Of a DNA stretch of 64,000 nucleotides, positions 16,176 through 24,713 are shown piece by piece (position 1 is the stretch's first letter; every line of letters starts with the position of its first letter). The notes beneath the pieces are model-generated. The model had not been told where the DNA came from. It saw only the letters and a program-made list of their open reading frames with translations, and did not search any database. The position numbers and the translations under genes are program-made. The DNA is from Bacteroidales bacterium UBA5536 (GTDB lineage Bacteria; Bacteroidota; Bacteroidia; Bacteroidales; F082): assembly GCA_002426795.1 (NCBI GenBank), contig DINQ01000002.1:1-64000 (forward strand), read 5' to 3'.

Positions 16176-17711
16176 ATGAAAAAAATTACAATTAGAACCC
16201 TCAGGGGGCAAGCAATTATACTTGTAATCATGCTGTTGGGATGGTCAACTATTGGCACCGCACAAACTACTGATAAGCCATGGAATATAGGCCTGCATGG
16301 AGGCATTGGTCAATATTATGGTGATCTGGGTCACAATTTGTACCAGTTCAACACAACGGTCTATGGCTTTGGAGGCATTTCTGCTTCCCGACAATTGGGT
16401 CGATACCTCGATTTGAATATATTCCTTACCAAAGGGGAAATCGGTTTTTCGAACAGCAGTGGCAATTTCCGGTCGGAATACACAACCGGAACGATAAACT
16501 TGCGTTTCAATATGCTTGCGAGCGACACGAAAATTAGACCATACCTCTTTGCAGGTTTAGGCGTGTTGATGTTTACTGATTTTGTGACCACAAAAAGTGC
16601 TGATATCGACTATGTCGCACCTTCATTCGGTGCAGGCCTAAACATTAGTTTGACTCCGACGGTCATGCTCAATTTGCAAGAGACCTTTTTATACTCTACT
16701 GAAGATAAACGGGATGGTGTGATCAATAAATCCAATGATTTGTTTTTATTACATTCTGTCGGCCTGACCTTCAATTTCGGCAGAAAACACGATGCCGACA
16801 ATGATGGCGTGAAAGACCGCAAGGACAGATGTGCCAATACACCACCCAATATTGAAGTGGACGAATTCGGTTGTCCTTTTGACGAAGACAAAGATGGCGT
16901 ATACAATTACCTTGATGAATGTGAAAACACAGCATCTGGCATCACAGTCAATGCCAATGGTTGCCCAATGGATACAGACGGAGACGGCGTGCCTGATTAC
17001 CTCGATAAGTGCTCAAACACAAGTTCAAAAGTCATGGTCGACGCTAACGGATGCCCGATAGACACAGACCAGGATGGGGTTGCTGACTACCTGGATAATT
17101 GCCCAAATACGCCCGAAAAGGTTGAAGTTGATGCCAATGGATGCGCACTCGATTTTGATGGTGATGGCATACCCGATTACAAAGATAAATGCAACAACAC
17201 AGCCCCCAATGCTACTGTTGACATGTTTGGCTGCACCCTCGATACCGATCGTGATGGCATACCTGATTATCTTGACAAATGTCCTACGCTGGCAGGCGTC
17301 CTTGAAAACGAGGGTTGTCCTGTCTTGACCAAAGAGGTTGAAAAACTCTTTGAGAAAGCCTTGCAGGGAATAAAATTCGAAACAGGCAAGTCAACGATAA
17401 AGCAGGTTTCTGCACCCATTTTAAATGCAGTTGTCAAGGTAATGAACGAAAACCCATCCTATAAGCTTATTGTTGCCGGACATACAGATAATGTAGGTGG
17501 CGAAAGCATGAATATGACCTTATCCAAAAATCGTGCAGATGCAGTTGCTAATTATCTGATTGGCAAAGGCGTAAGTCCTGCGCGCATATCAACTGAGGGT
17601 TATGGTTTTTCAAAACCTGTCGACGACAATACAACTGCGGCCGGAAGAACCCGAAACAGAAGGGTTGAACTAAGTGTGGAATATATTGAGATGATAGAAG
17701 TAGAAAAGTAA
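16176..17711 (+). CDS. OmpA-family porin-like protein with thrombospondin type-3 calcium repeats
   Basis: 511 residues. A signal peptide precedes a beta-barrel of about 190 residues, then five to six repeats of the form D.DGDGVPDYLDKC.NT (residues about 208-375), the Asp-rich type-3 thrombospondin repeat that binds calcium and is stiffened by disulphides. The C-terminal OmpA domain carries AGHTDNVG and LSKNRADAVANYL, which grip peptidoglycan. It thus ties the outer membrane to the wall through a calcium-stabilised linker. It is the last gene of the envelope cluster and has a strong terminator. Confidence 0.9.
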   Translation: MKKITIRTLRGQAIILVIMLLGWSTIGTAQTTDKPWNIGLHGGIGQYYGDLGHNLYQFNTTVYGFGGISASRQLGRYLDLNIFLTKGEIGFSNSSGNFRSEYTTGTINLRFNMLASDTKIRPYLFAGLGVLMFTDFVTTKSADIDYVAPSFGAGLNISLTPTVMLNLQETFLYSTEDKRDGVINKSNDLFLLHSVGLTFNFGRKHDADNDGVKDRKDRCANTPPNIEVDEFGCPFDEDKDGVYNYLDECENTASGITVNANGCPMDTDGDGVPDYLDKCSNTSSKVMVDANGCPIDTDQDGVADYLDNCPNTPEKVEVDANGCALDFDGDGIPDYKDKCNNTAPNATVDMFGCTLDTDRDGIPDYLDKCPTLAGVLENEGCPVLTKEVEKLFEKALQGIKFETGKSTIKQVSAPILNAVVKVMNENPSYKLIVAGHTDNVGGESMNMTLSKNRADAVANYLIGKGVSPARISTEGYGFSKPVDDNTTAAGRTRNRRVELSVEYIEMIEVEK

Positions 17712-17734
17712 AACCAAAACAAGTGCAAAACAAG

Positions 17735-17767
17735 AATGGCCACTCTTTTCGGGTGGCCATTTTTTTT
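17735..17767 (+). terminator. Rho-independent terminator of the OmpA-like gene
   Basis: 9-bp stem aatggccac (17735-17743) with gtggccatt (17753-17761), then a run of T to 17767. It lies between two convergent genes. Confidence 0.85.
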
Positions 17768-17787
17768 CATAACCGACCAAAACTAGC

Positions 17788-19482
17788 TTAACGCGAATCT
17801 GTCGTAAGCAAGGCAGCACGAGCGATAGCCGACTGTATGTCGTCGCAGTTGTTTTCTTCGCCCAGCAGGGCAATCACACCACTTTTTACGAGGCTTGCCT
17901 GCAGATTGGCAGTTGCACCCGAAAATACAATCTGCGTACCGTCGCTTTTTGAGCGGTGAATAAAGGCTTTCAGGTTGCTCAGTCCGGTCGAGTCGATAAA
18001 AGGCACACGCCGCAAGCGAATGATGCGCACAAGCGGCTTGTCGGTGGTTTGCTTTTCTGCCTCCTCAAACTTGTTGGCAATACCAAAAAAGAACGGACCG
18101 TTTACTTCAAACACTTCAACACCTTTGGGCAGGCTCAGCATTTCGCCGGCTTCCTGCTGGTCGGTAGGCTCTTCTTCAACAACCATGTTCAATACCGACA
18201 CATCTGTCGTTTCGATGACGCGTTTCAGGAAAAGCAAAACCGCCAACAACAAACCAAACTGGATAGCAACCGTCAGATCGACCACCACAGTCAGCACAAA
18301 AGTTGTCAGCAACACCGCTACATCGCTCTTGCTGTTGTTGAACAAGCTCTTAAACGAGCGCCACTCGCTCATGTTATAGGATACAATCACCAAAATGCCC
18401 GCAAGCGTGCTCATCGGGATCAGTTTGGCCCAACTGCCAAAAAACAACATAATCAACAGCAAAACCACAGCATGTACCATGCCCGCCACAGGCGTTTTGC
18501 CTCCGTTGCGGATGTTGGTCATGGTGCGTGCAATGGCGCCCGTGGCCGGAATACCACCAAAAAGGGGTGTCACAATATTGGCGATACCCTGCCCGATAAG
18601 TTCGGTGTTCGACCGGTGTCTGCCGCCTGTTGCGCCATCGGCCACCATAGCCGAAAGCAGCGATTCGATAGCACCCAACATAGCAATGGTAAAGGCCGGA
18701 GCCAGCAACAACCTGAACGTCTCAAAATCAACCAACGGAATTGTTGGCATGGGGATTCCGGCCCTGATCTCACCAAAGCGGCTGCCAATGGTTTCGACCG
18801 GAAACTGCCAAACAGCTGTAGCAATGGTGGTGAGGAGCAAAGCGATCAGGGTTCCGGGCACTTTTTTATTCACCTTAGGCCAGTAAACCGAAACCAGAAC
18901 CGTAAAAAGTCCGATGCCCAGGGCGTACCAGTTCACGGCATTGAAATGGGTGAAATAAAAATGCCATTTATCCATAAAATCGGCCGGAACAGCTTCCTGA
19001 ACCTGCAAACCGAAGAAGTCTTTCACCTGCGAAGAAAAAATCACCAGGGCGATACCGCTCGTGAATCCAACAACGATGGGGTAGGGCATAAAGCGTATCA
19101 CCGTACCCAGTCGCAGCAGACCCATGGCTACCAGCATCAGGCCGGCCATCAGGGTGGCAACAATCAGCCCATCTACACCAAAACGTTCGACGATGCCATA
19201 TACAATCACGATAAAAGCGCCGGTGGGCCCCCCAATCTGCACACGGCTGCCGCCCAGCGCCGAAATGAGAAAGCCTGCAATCACTGCCGTGATGAGTCCG
19301 CGCTCAGGCGAAACACCTGATGCAATGCCAAAAGCAATGGCCAGTGGCAAGGCCACTACACCAACAATGAGCCCTGCAATCAGGTCGCCCACAAATTGTT
19401 CGCGTGTATAATGCTGGATGGTCGTAAACAGTTTCGGGTGATATACCTGAAAAACAGACGCTTTTACTTTTTCCCACTGCAT
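17788..19482 (-). CDS. SulP-family anion transporter with STAS domain
   Basis: 564 residues. Ten to fourteen membrane helices begin after DLIAGLIVGVVALPLAIAFGIASG, the SulP signature, and GGSRVQIGGPTGAFIVIV and NTELIGQGIANIVTPLFGGIPATGAIART mark the transport core. The cytosolic C-terminal STAS domain (from about residue 460) contains VPFIDSTGLSNLKAF. Family members import sulphate, bicarbonate or dicarboxylates; the substrate is not readable here. The gene is convergent with the OmpA-like gene and divergent from the C-terminal protease. Confidence 0.93.
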   Translation of the reverse strand: MQWEKVKASVFQVYHPKLFTTIQHYTREQFVGDLIAGLIVGVVALPLAIAFGIASGVSPERGLITAVIAGFLISALGGSRVQIGGPTGAFIVIVYGIVERFGVDGLIVATLMAGLMLVAMGLLRLGTVIRFMPYPIVVGFTSGIALVIFSSQVKDFFGLQVQEAVPADFMDKWHFYFTHFNAVNWYALGIGLFTVLVSVYWPKVNKKVPGTLIALLLTTIATAVWQFPVETIGSRFGEIRAGIPMPTIPLVDFETFRLLLAPAFTIAMLGAIESLLSAMVADGATGGRHRSNTELIGQGIANIVTPLFGGIPATGAIARTMTNIRNGGKTPVAGMVHAVVLLLIMLFFGSWAKLIPMSTLAGILVIVSYNMSEWRSFKSLFNNSKSDVAVLLTTFVLTVVVDLTVAIQFGLLLAVLLFLKRVIETTDVSVLNMVVEEEPTDQQEAGEMLSLPKGVEVFEVNGPFFFGIANKFEEAEKQTTDKPLVRIIRLRRVPFIDSTGLSNLKAFIHRSKSDGTQIVFSGATANLQASLVKSGVIALLGEENNCDDIQSAIARAALLTTDSR

Positions 19483-19718
19483 TTTTTAGTTTTTTTAAGA
19501 AGGGCGCAAGGTACTAAAAGCCAACACACAACAACCAAATCATTGCAATGAAATTATACAATGATTGTTTGTAACCCAATCTGCAAAACAATGCAGCCCG
19601 AATGGCGTTATCATCAAATGAAATATCCATTAGAATCACATAATACCCACTGTAGCGAAAATTCATGGATATTCCATTTGACCTTTGAAATCAAAATTAT
19701 TCACAAATGAATAAAAGC
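19483..19718. other. Divergent intergenic region with two inverted repeats
   Basis: No gene. One perfect inverted repeat pairs aatcattg (19538-19545) with caatgatt (19559-19566). A longer imperfect one pairs 19614-19636 with 19661-19681 around the core aatatccat/atggatatt. These could be operators or structured leaders of either flanking gene. Confidence 0.5.
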
Positions 19719-19726
19719 TATTTTTG
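19719..19726 (+). promoter_or_regulatory. Probable -7 element of the C-terminal protease gene
   Basis: TATTTTTG matches TAnnTTTG, 77 nt before the ATG at 19803. No convincing -33 match. Confidence 0.4.
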
Positions 19727-19802
19727 CCAAAAAATATATTTCCTCCTCTGCTGTTGAGCGCTGACGATTTTTTTTGGCCTGGAAATTAACTGATTGAATT
19801 TT

Positions 19803-21407
19803 ATGAAAAGACGTACGATTTATCTCCCCCTAATATTATCTCTGGTTCTTTCGCTGGGTCTTTATCTGGGTATCCGCATCGGAAATTCGAGCGGAGCAGA
19901 TCAGACGATCTTCAGCGTGCCGGGCCACGGAAACAGCAAACTCGACAATGTGTTGCTGTATATTGAGCGCGATTATGTAGATTCGGTCGACAACAAAGAG
20001 CTTGAAGACGAAGCCATCAGGGGAATGATCGAAAAACTCGATCCGCACAGCCAGTATATCACTGCCGAGGAGTTTCACGAGATGAACGATCCATTGCTTG
20101 GTAGTTTCGAGGGCATAGGCGTTTCGTTTCGCATCGAAAAAGATACCATTACGGTGATCAGTCCCATCAAAGGCGGACCTTCCGAAAAAGTGGGCATCAT
20201 GGCAGGCGACCGCATTGTATATATCGAAGACTCGCTTGTTGCAGGCGTTAAAGTCACCAACCGCGATGCCATGCGTCAGCTCAAAGGCAACAAGGGTACC
20301 AAAGTTCGGGTGAAAGTGCTGCGCCGCGGCGTCGATGGCCTGATCGATTTTACCATCACGCGCGATGTGATTCCAACCTACAGCCTCGATATCGCTTATA
20401 TGATCGACCCGAAAACGGGTTTTGTGCGACTCAACAAATTTTCGGCTACCACGCACGAAGAGTTTGTTGAAGCCATCGAAAAGCTCAAGAAGGAAGGCAT
20501 GCAGCAGCTGATCCTCGACCTGCGTGGCAACACCGGAGGCTATCTGCGTGCAGCCACCGACATTGTCGATGAGTTTCTGCCCGAAGGAAAGCTGATTGTT
20601 TATACCGAGGGCAAAAACAGACCCAGGTCTTTTGCTTTCGCAACAGGAAAGGGCCAACTCGAAAATGACAAGTTGATTGTATTGATCGACGAAGGATCGG
20701 CCAGCGCCAGTGAGATCGTGGCTGGAGCCATACAAGACAACGACAGGGGAACCATTGTTGGGCGCAGATCGTTTGGAAAAGGCCTGGTGCAGGAACAAAT
20801 GCCCATGCGCGATGGCTCGGCTATCCGGCTCACCGTGGCCAGGTATTACACGCCAACAGGACGCTCTATCCAAAAACCTTATGGCGACGACAAGGAAGAA
20901 TATTACCACGAAGCAGTCGACCGTTTCTACAATGGTGAATTGATGCACCCCGACAGCATCCATTTTGCCGATTCGCTTAAATACACAACGCCTGGAGGAA
21001 AAATTGTTTACGGTGGAGGAGGTATCATGCCCGATATTTATGTCCCGATTGATACTGACTCAACACAGGTGTATTTCAATAAGCTGGTTAACAGCGGCAT
21101 GTTGTTTCAATACGCCTTCGATTACGCAGATGCACACCGCCCCGAACTTGTTGCGTTTGGCTCGATTCAGGCATTCGCAAAGGGCTTCCGTCTGACAGAC
21201 AGCATGTTTGAAGCGCTTGCTGAACAGGCTGCAGCCAAAGGCGTCAAGGGCACAAAGGCCGAAAAGTTGGCAGCCCGTCGCAACCTCAACATCCTTTTCA
21301 AAGCCTATGTGGCCAGAAACATTTACGACGACGAAGGTTTTTATCCCATCTACAGCGAAATTGATGAGATTCTGCAGCGGGCTTTGAAAGAGATCAATGC
21401 CGAATAA
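19803..21407 (+). CDS. S41-family C-terminal processing peptidase (CtpA/Prc type)
   Basis: 534 residues from ATG 19803; a TTG three codons earlier is less likely. A single N-terminal helix (IYLPLILSLVLSLGLYLGI) exports and anchors it. A PDZ domain (about 98-190, FEGIGVSFR...GPSEKVGIMAGDRI) presents substrate C-termini to the catalytic core, where the nucleophile is Ser301 in SASASE and the base Lys326 in SFGKGLVQ, with the family's usual 25-residue spacing. It trims or destroys periplasmic proteins. It is followed 15 bp later by a sensor kinase, so they are probably cotranscribed. Confidence 0.92.
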   Translation: MKRRTIYLPLILSLVLSLGLYLGIRIGNSSGADQTIFSVPGHGNSKLDNVLLYIERDYVDSVDNKELEDEAIRGMIEKLDPHSQYITAEEFHEMNDPLLGSFEGIGVSFRIEKDTITVISPIKGGPSEKVGIMAGDRIVYIEDSLVAGVKVTNRDAMRQLKGNKGTKVRVKVLRRGVDGLIDFTITRDVIPTYSLDIAYMIDPKTGFVRLNKFSATTHEEFVEAIEKLKKEGMQQLILDLRGNTGGYLRAATDIVDEFLPEGKLIVYTEGKNRPRSFAFATGKGQLENDKLIVLIDEGSASASEIVAGAIQDNDRGTIVGRRSFGKGLVQEQMPMRDGSAIRLTVARYYTPTGRSIQKPYGDDKEEYYHEAVDRFYNGELMHPDSIHFADSLKYTTPGGKIVYGGGGIMPDIYVPIDTDSTQVYFNKLVNSGMLFQYAFDYADAHRPELVAFGSIQAFAKGFRLTDSMFEALAEQAAAKGVKGTKAEKLAARRNLNILFKAYVARNIYDDEGFYPIYSEIDEILQRALKEINAE

Positions 21408-21422
21408 AGAAGCGCGATAAAA

Positions 21423-22730
21423 GTGGATATTTTCCTCCTGACCGGTTCTATGCTGCTGCGCATCATCACTTTTGCCGTGGTGATGAATTACATCAACGTA
21501 TCGCGACATCGTATTGCCTGGCTGTTGATCGCAGGCGCCATGCTGCTCATGGCATTGGAAAACTTCTTTCAGCTGCTCGAAATATCCGGCATTTCCGATC
21601 TTGCCTCCAACACCTCCATTCCGCCGGTAGCCGGTTTTGTGGTCTCGTTGCTGATGCTTTCGGGCACAGTGCTCATCCGTACCATCCTCAAGCGGCTCAA
21701 CAAGGCCGAACGCACCCGCAGCAGCATCAACAGCCGCTACCAAATGCTGTTTAACAGCAGTTCCGACCAAATATTTGTACTCGATATGGATGGGCGGATC
21801 GTTGAGGTAAACAACTCGGCCTGTGAGCGTTTGGGCTATTCGCGCGACGAACTGCTGAAGAAGCAGTTTAGCGACCTCAAATCGACACAGGCCACCGAAG
21901 GACTTTTTGATCACATGCCCGAGATCCGTAAAAAGCACATTCACATTTTCGAATCGGAACACCAAAGCGTAACCAACCAGCGCATTCCAGTCGAACTCAG
22001 TTGCCGTCTGATCGAGATTGATGAAAAGCCTTACATTACCTGTGTGGCGCGCAATATTACAGAACGCAAAGAATTGGAGAAAAAAGTATTGACAGCCATT
22101 ATCGAAACAGAAGAAACAGAGCGAAGCCGTTTTGCCAAAGAAATTCACGATGGACTGGGACCCTTGCTGTCGACCATCAAACTCTATGTGAATGAACTGG
22201 AAACCGCATCTGATTCGGCCGAAAGAGAAGAGTTTATCCGGTATACCAATAAACTCATTGATGAAGCAGTGACCACTGCGCGCAACATCGCCAATAATAT
22301 TACACCGAAGATCATTACCGATTATGGCCTAATCAAATCGATCGACAACTTTTGCGAATCTATCAATGCCACCAATCTGCTGCATATCACTTTCGAACAT
22401 CACGAAGTAGGAAGAGAAATTGGCTCAACCCTTGAGTTGACACTTTACAGGATTATTACCGAACTCATCAACAACACCATTAAGCACGCCCAGGCCAGTC
22501 AGGTGTTGATCCGAATCGTGAAATCGGCCAACAGGCTCAGGCTGGTCTATACCGATGATGGAATTGGATTCGATTTTGACAAGGCCATGCAAAAAGCCGA
22601 AGACCGCATGGGCGTGAAGAATATTGTGAGTCGTGTTCGCTCTTTAAAGGGTGATTTTCGCTTTCGGAACACCGAACCAGGCATCGAGATCAATATCGAC
22701 GTTGACTTGCAGCAAGCCCGGCAGGCATAA
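21423..22730 (+). CDS. Membrane PAS-domain sensor histidine kinase (HisKA_3/NarX type)
   Basis: 435 residues from a GTG start. Three hydrophobic helices (about 5-90) anchor it; a PAS domain (about 107-220, DQIFVLDMDGRIVEVNNSACERLGY) senses the signal; the dimerisation domain has the phospho-acceptor His242 in FAKEIHDGLGPLLS, and the HATPase part has ELINNTIKHA and YTDDGIGFDF. The cognate response regulator follows after a 98-bp gap that holds its own promoter. Gene order suggests that envelope protease and this system respond to a shared stress, but that is inference. Confidence 0.9.
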   Translation: MDIFLLTGSMLLRIITFAVVMNYINVSRHRIAWLLIAGAMLLMALENFFQLLEISGISDLASNTSIPPVAGFVVSLLMLSGTVLIRTILKRLNKAERTRSSINSRYQMLFNSSSDQIFVLDMDGRIVEVNNSACERLGYSRDELLKKQFSDLKSTQATEGLFDHMPEIRKKHIHIFESEHQSVTNQRIPVELSCRLIEIDEKPYITCVARNITERKELEKKVLTAIIETEETERSRFAKEIHDGLGPLLSTIKLYVNELETASDSAEREEFIRYTNKLIDEAVTTARNIANNITPKIITDYGLIKSIDNFCESINATNLLHITFEHHEVGREIGSTLELTLYRIITELINNTIKHAQASQVLIRIVKSANRLRLVYTDDGIGFDFDKAMQKAEDRMGVKNIVSRVRSLKGDFRFRNTEPGIEINIDVDLQQARQA

Positions 22731-22797
22731 GCTTGAATTATTTTGACGGATTGATCAGATTTATCCGGTTGAATTTTTCAACCAAACCGAAATGCTT

Positions 22798-22805
22798 TAT
22801 CTTTG
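22798..22805 (+). promoter_or_regulatory. Probable -7 element of the response regulator gene
   Basis: TATCTTTG matches TAnnTTTG, 23 nt before the ATG. The regulator could thus be made independently of the kinase. Confidence 0.45.
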
Positions 22806-22828
22806 TTGTGAAAAAATAAACAATAGAA

Positions 22829-23479
22829 ATGGATCCAGTCATTCGCATCATAATTGTTGACGATCATGAGATTTTTCGCAGCGGGCTTAAGATGGTGATC
22901 AACCGTTTGGGCTATGCAAAAGTTGTTGCTGAGGCGGCCGACGGAGCCGAATTTCTGGAGCTTATCGACCAGGAGGAAACCGACCTGGTGCTGATGGATA
23001 TCGAAATGCCCATCATGAATGGCATCGAGGCGACAAAGAAAGCCTTACAAAAACAGCCTGACCTGAAGATTATCGCACTTACCATGTTCAAAGAGGATGC
23101 CTACATTCAAAGCATGATTGAGGCGGGTGTAAAAGGTTTCCTGATTAAAAACATCCGCAAAGAAGTGCTCGACAGGGCTTTGCAGGCAGTGTACAACGGC
23201 AAAACCTATTACAGCGAAGAGCTTTGGGATTATTTTACAAAAGCTGTTTCGAAAGAAGAGAAAACCCTACAAACCGACGTCCATCTAACGCCCCGTGAAC
23301 TTGAAGTTCTGGCATTGTTATCCGAGGGTCTGAGTAACAAAGAAATTGCCGACCGGCTTTTTGTGAGCGAGCGCACCATTGTTGGGCACAAGTCGAACCT
23401 GATGAGCAAAACCAATTGCAAAAATTCCGTTTCGTTGATTAGCTGGGCGATGAAAAACAAAATGATTCCGGGTTTTTAA
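22829..23479 (+). CDS. NarL/FixJ-type response regulator
   Basis: 216 residues. The receiver domain (1-120) has acidic pair DDHE at 11-14, phospho-acceptor Asp57 in LVLMDIEMP and the switch Lys in GFLIKNI. The C-terminal LuxR-type helix-turn-helix (LTPRELEVLALLSEGLSNKEIADRLFVSERTIVGHKSNLMSK) binds DNA. It pairs with the kinase just upstream. It ends 15 bp from the convergent galM. Confidence 0.93.
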   Translation: MDPVIRIIIVDDHEIFRSGLKMVINRLGYAKVVAEAADGAEFLELIDQEETDLVLMDIEMPIMNGIEATKKALQKQPDLKIIALTMFKEDAYIQSMIEAGVKGFLIKNIRKEVLDRALQAVYNGKTYYSEELWDYFTKAVSKEEKTLQTDVHLTPRELEVLALLSEGLSNKEIADRLFVSERTIVGHKSNLMSKTNCKNSVSLISWAMKNKMIPGF

Positions 23480-23494
23480 AACCACTCAAGCCAC

Positions 23495-24547
23495 TCAATT
23501 GTTGGAACAACCAAAAAGATAGACTGTCTGGCTTCTGAAGGTCTGACCGGGAAGTAACACCGTCGACGGAAAATGCGGATGATTGGGTGAGTCGGGATAG
23601 TGCTGTGTTTCGAGGGCAATACCTGAAAACCGATCGTATTGCACAGCTTGATGACCAGCGATGGCCGGAATATGAAATCCACTGTAAAGGTGCAGCGATG
23701 GTTCAGTTGTAAATACGTGTACCTTTCTGCCACTGCTAAATTCCTCCAGTTTGGCTGCCATGTTCAACCGGAACGCACCCTGAGGGATACAATAACCGCA
23801 ATCGTACCCTATTGGCAAACCAGAAATCCCTTCTCCAATGACTTTACCCTTGCTAAAATCGAAAACCGAATCGCTGATATCAACGATATTACCTGTTGGA
23901 ATCAACATGCTTGTTTCAATCATCCGATGACTGTAGATGGTCAGAAAATGATCCAGCACATCCTGTTTACAGGAGGTCAGGTTAAAATAAGTGTGGTTGG
24001 TCAGGTTGAGAATGGTTGGCCGATCGGTATATGCCTCATAACTGATTTCCAGTTTGTTTGCACGATAAAGCAGGTAGGTAATTTTTACATCCAGATTTCC
24101 TGGATAGCCTTCTTCGCCATGCGGGCTTCTGTAATAAAACTCAACACCTGTTGCGTCTGACTTTGAAATAAGTTTCCCTTTCCAGAGTTGTTTATCAAAA
24201 CCTTTTATGCCTCCGTGAAGCGCATTCCCGAGATTATTTGTGGCAAGTTTCCATGGCTGGCCATCTACCGTAAAAAGGCCCTTGTTGATCCGGTTGGCGT
24301 AACGGCCAATAGCAGCACCAAAATAGGGACAATGACTGATATATTCCTCACTTAGATACGCTTCTGCGGTATCGAAGCCTAACACAATTTCATCCACAAC
24401 ACCATGCTTGTCAGGCGTTTTAATGGAAGTAACCGTGGCGCCATAATTCATGACCGAAACCTCAAGGCCATGATCGTTGCGCAGCGTAAACTTTGTTATC
24501 TCTTCGCCTTGCGAGGTTTTGCCCCAGTTGATCTGCTGTTGATCCAT
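23495..24547 (-). CDS. galM: Aldose 1-epimerase (mutarotase)
   Basis: 350 residues with no signal peptide, so cytosolic. NALHGGIKGFDK and LTNHTYFNL supply the two active-site histidines, and ALETQHYPDSPN the catalytic glutamate. The enzyme interconverts alpha and beta anomers of glucose or galactose. It is the last gene of the glucoside operon, 166 bp after the GH3 gene. GH3 and cellobiose phosphorylase release sugars of fixed anomeric form, which the epimerase would equilibrate for downstream kinases. Confidence 0.93.
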   Translation of the reverse strand: MDQQQINWGKTSQGEEITKFTLRNDHGLEVSVMNYGATVTSIKTPDKHGVVDEIVLGFDTAEAYLSEEYISHCPYFGAAIGRYANRINKGLFTVDGQPWKLATNNLGNALHGGIKGFDKQLWKGKLISKSDATGVEFYYRSPHGEEGYPGNLDVKITYLLYRANKLEISYEAYTDRPTILNLTNHTYFNLTSCKQDVLDHFLTIYSHRMIETSMLIPTGNIVDISDSVFDFSKGKVIGEGISGLPIGYDCGYCIPQGAFRLNMAAKLEEFSSGRKVHVFTTEPSLHLYSGFHIPAIAGHQAVQYDRFSGIALETQHYPDSPNHPHFPSTVLLPGQTFRSQTVYLFGCSNN

Positions 24548-24713
24548 AAACGGTGTTTACTGTTTTACGCGCTATTGAAACCTGCATAAAGCAGCATTTC
24601 AAACAGGTTTAAATCTCCGAAAATCATGCATAACTGTCACGGTCTATTAAGCTTTTTGATGAGCAAATCAGTAAACAATTTGTATACTGATTTGCAGATA
24701 TTCAGGGGTAAGC

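Noticed and set aside
16984..17300. Tandem DNA repeat or CRISPR-like array
   Set aside because: The periodicity comes from thrombospondin type-3 protein repeats within the OmpA-like gene; the DNA repeats are imperfect and have no spacers.
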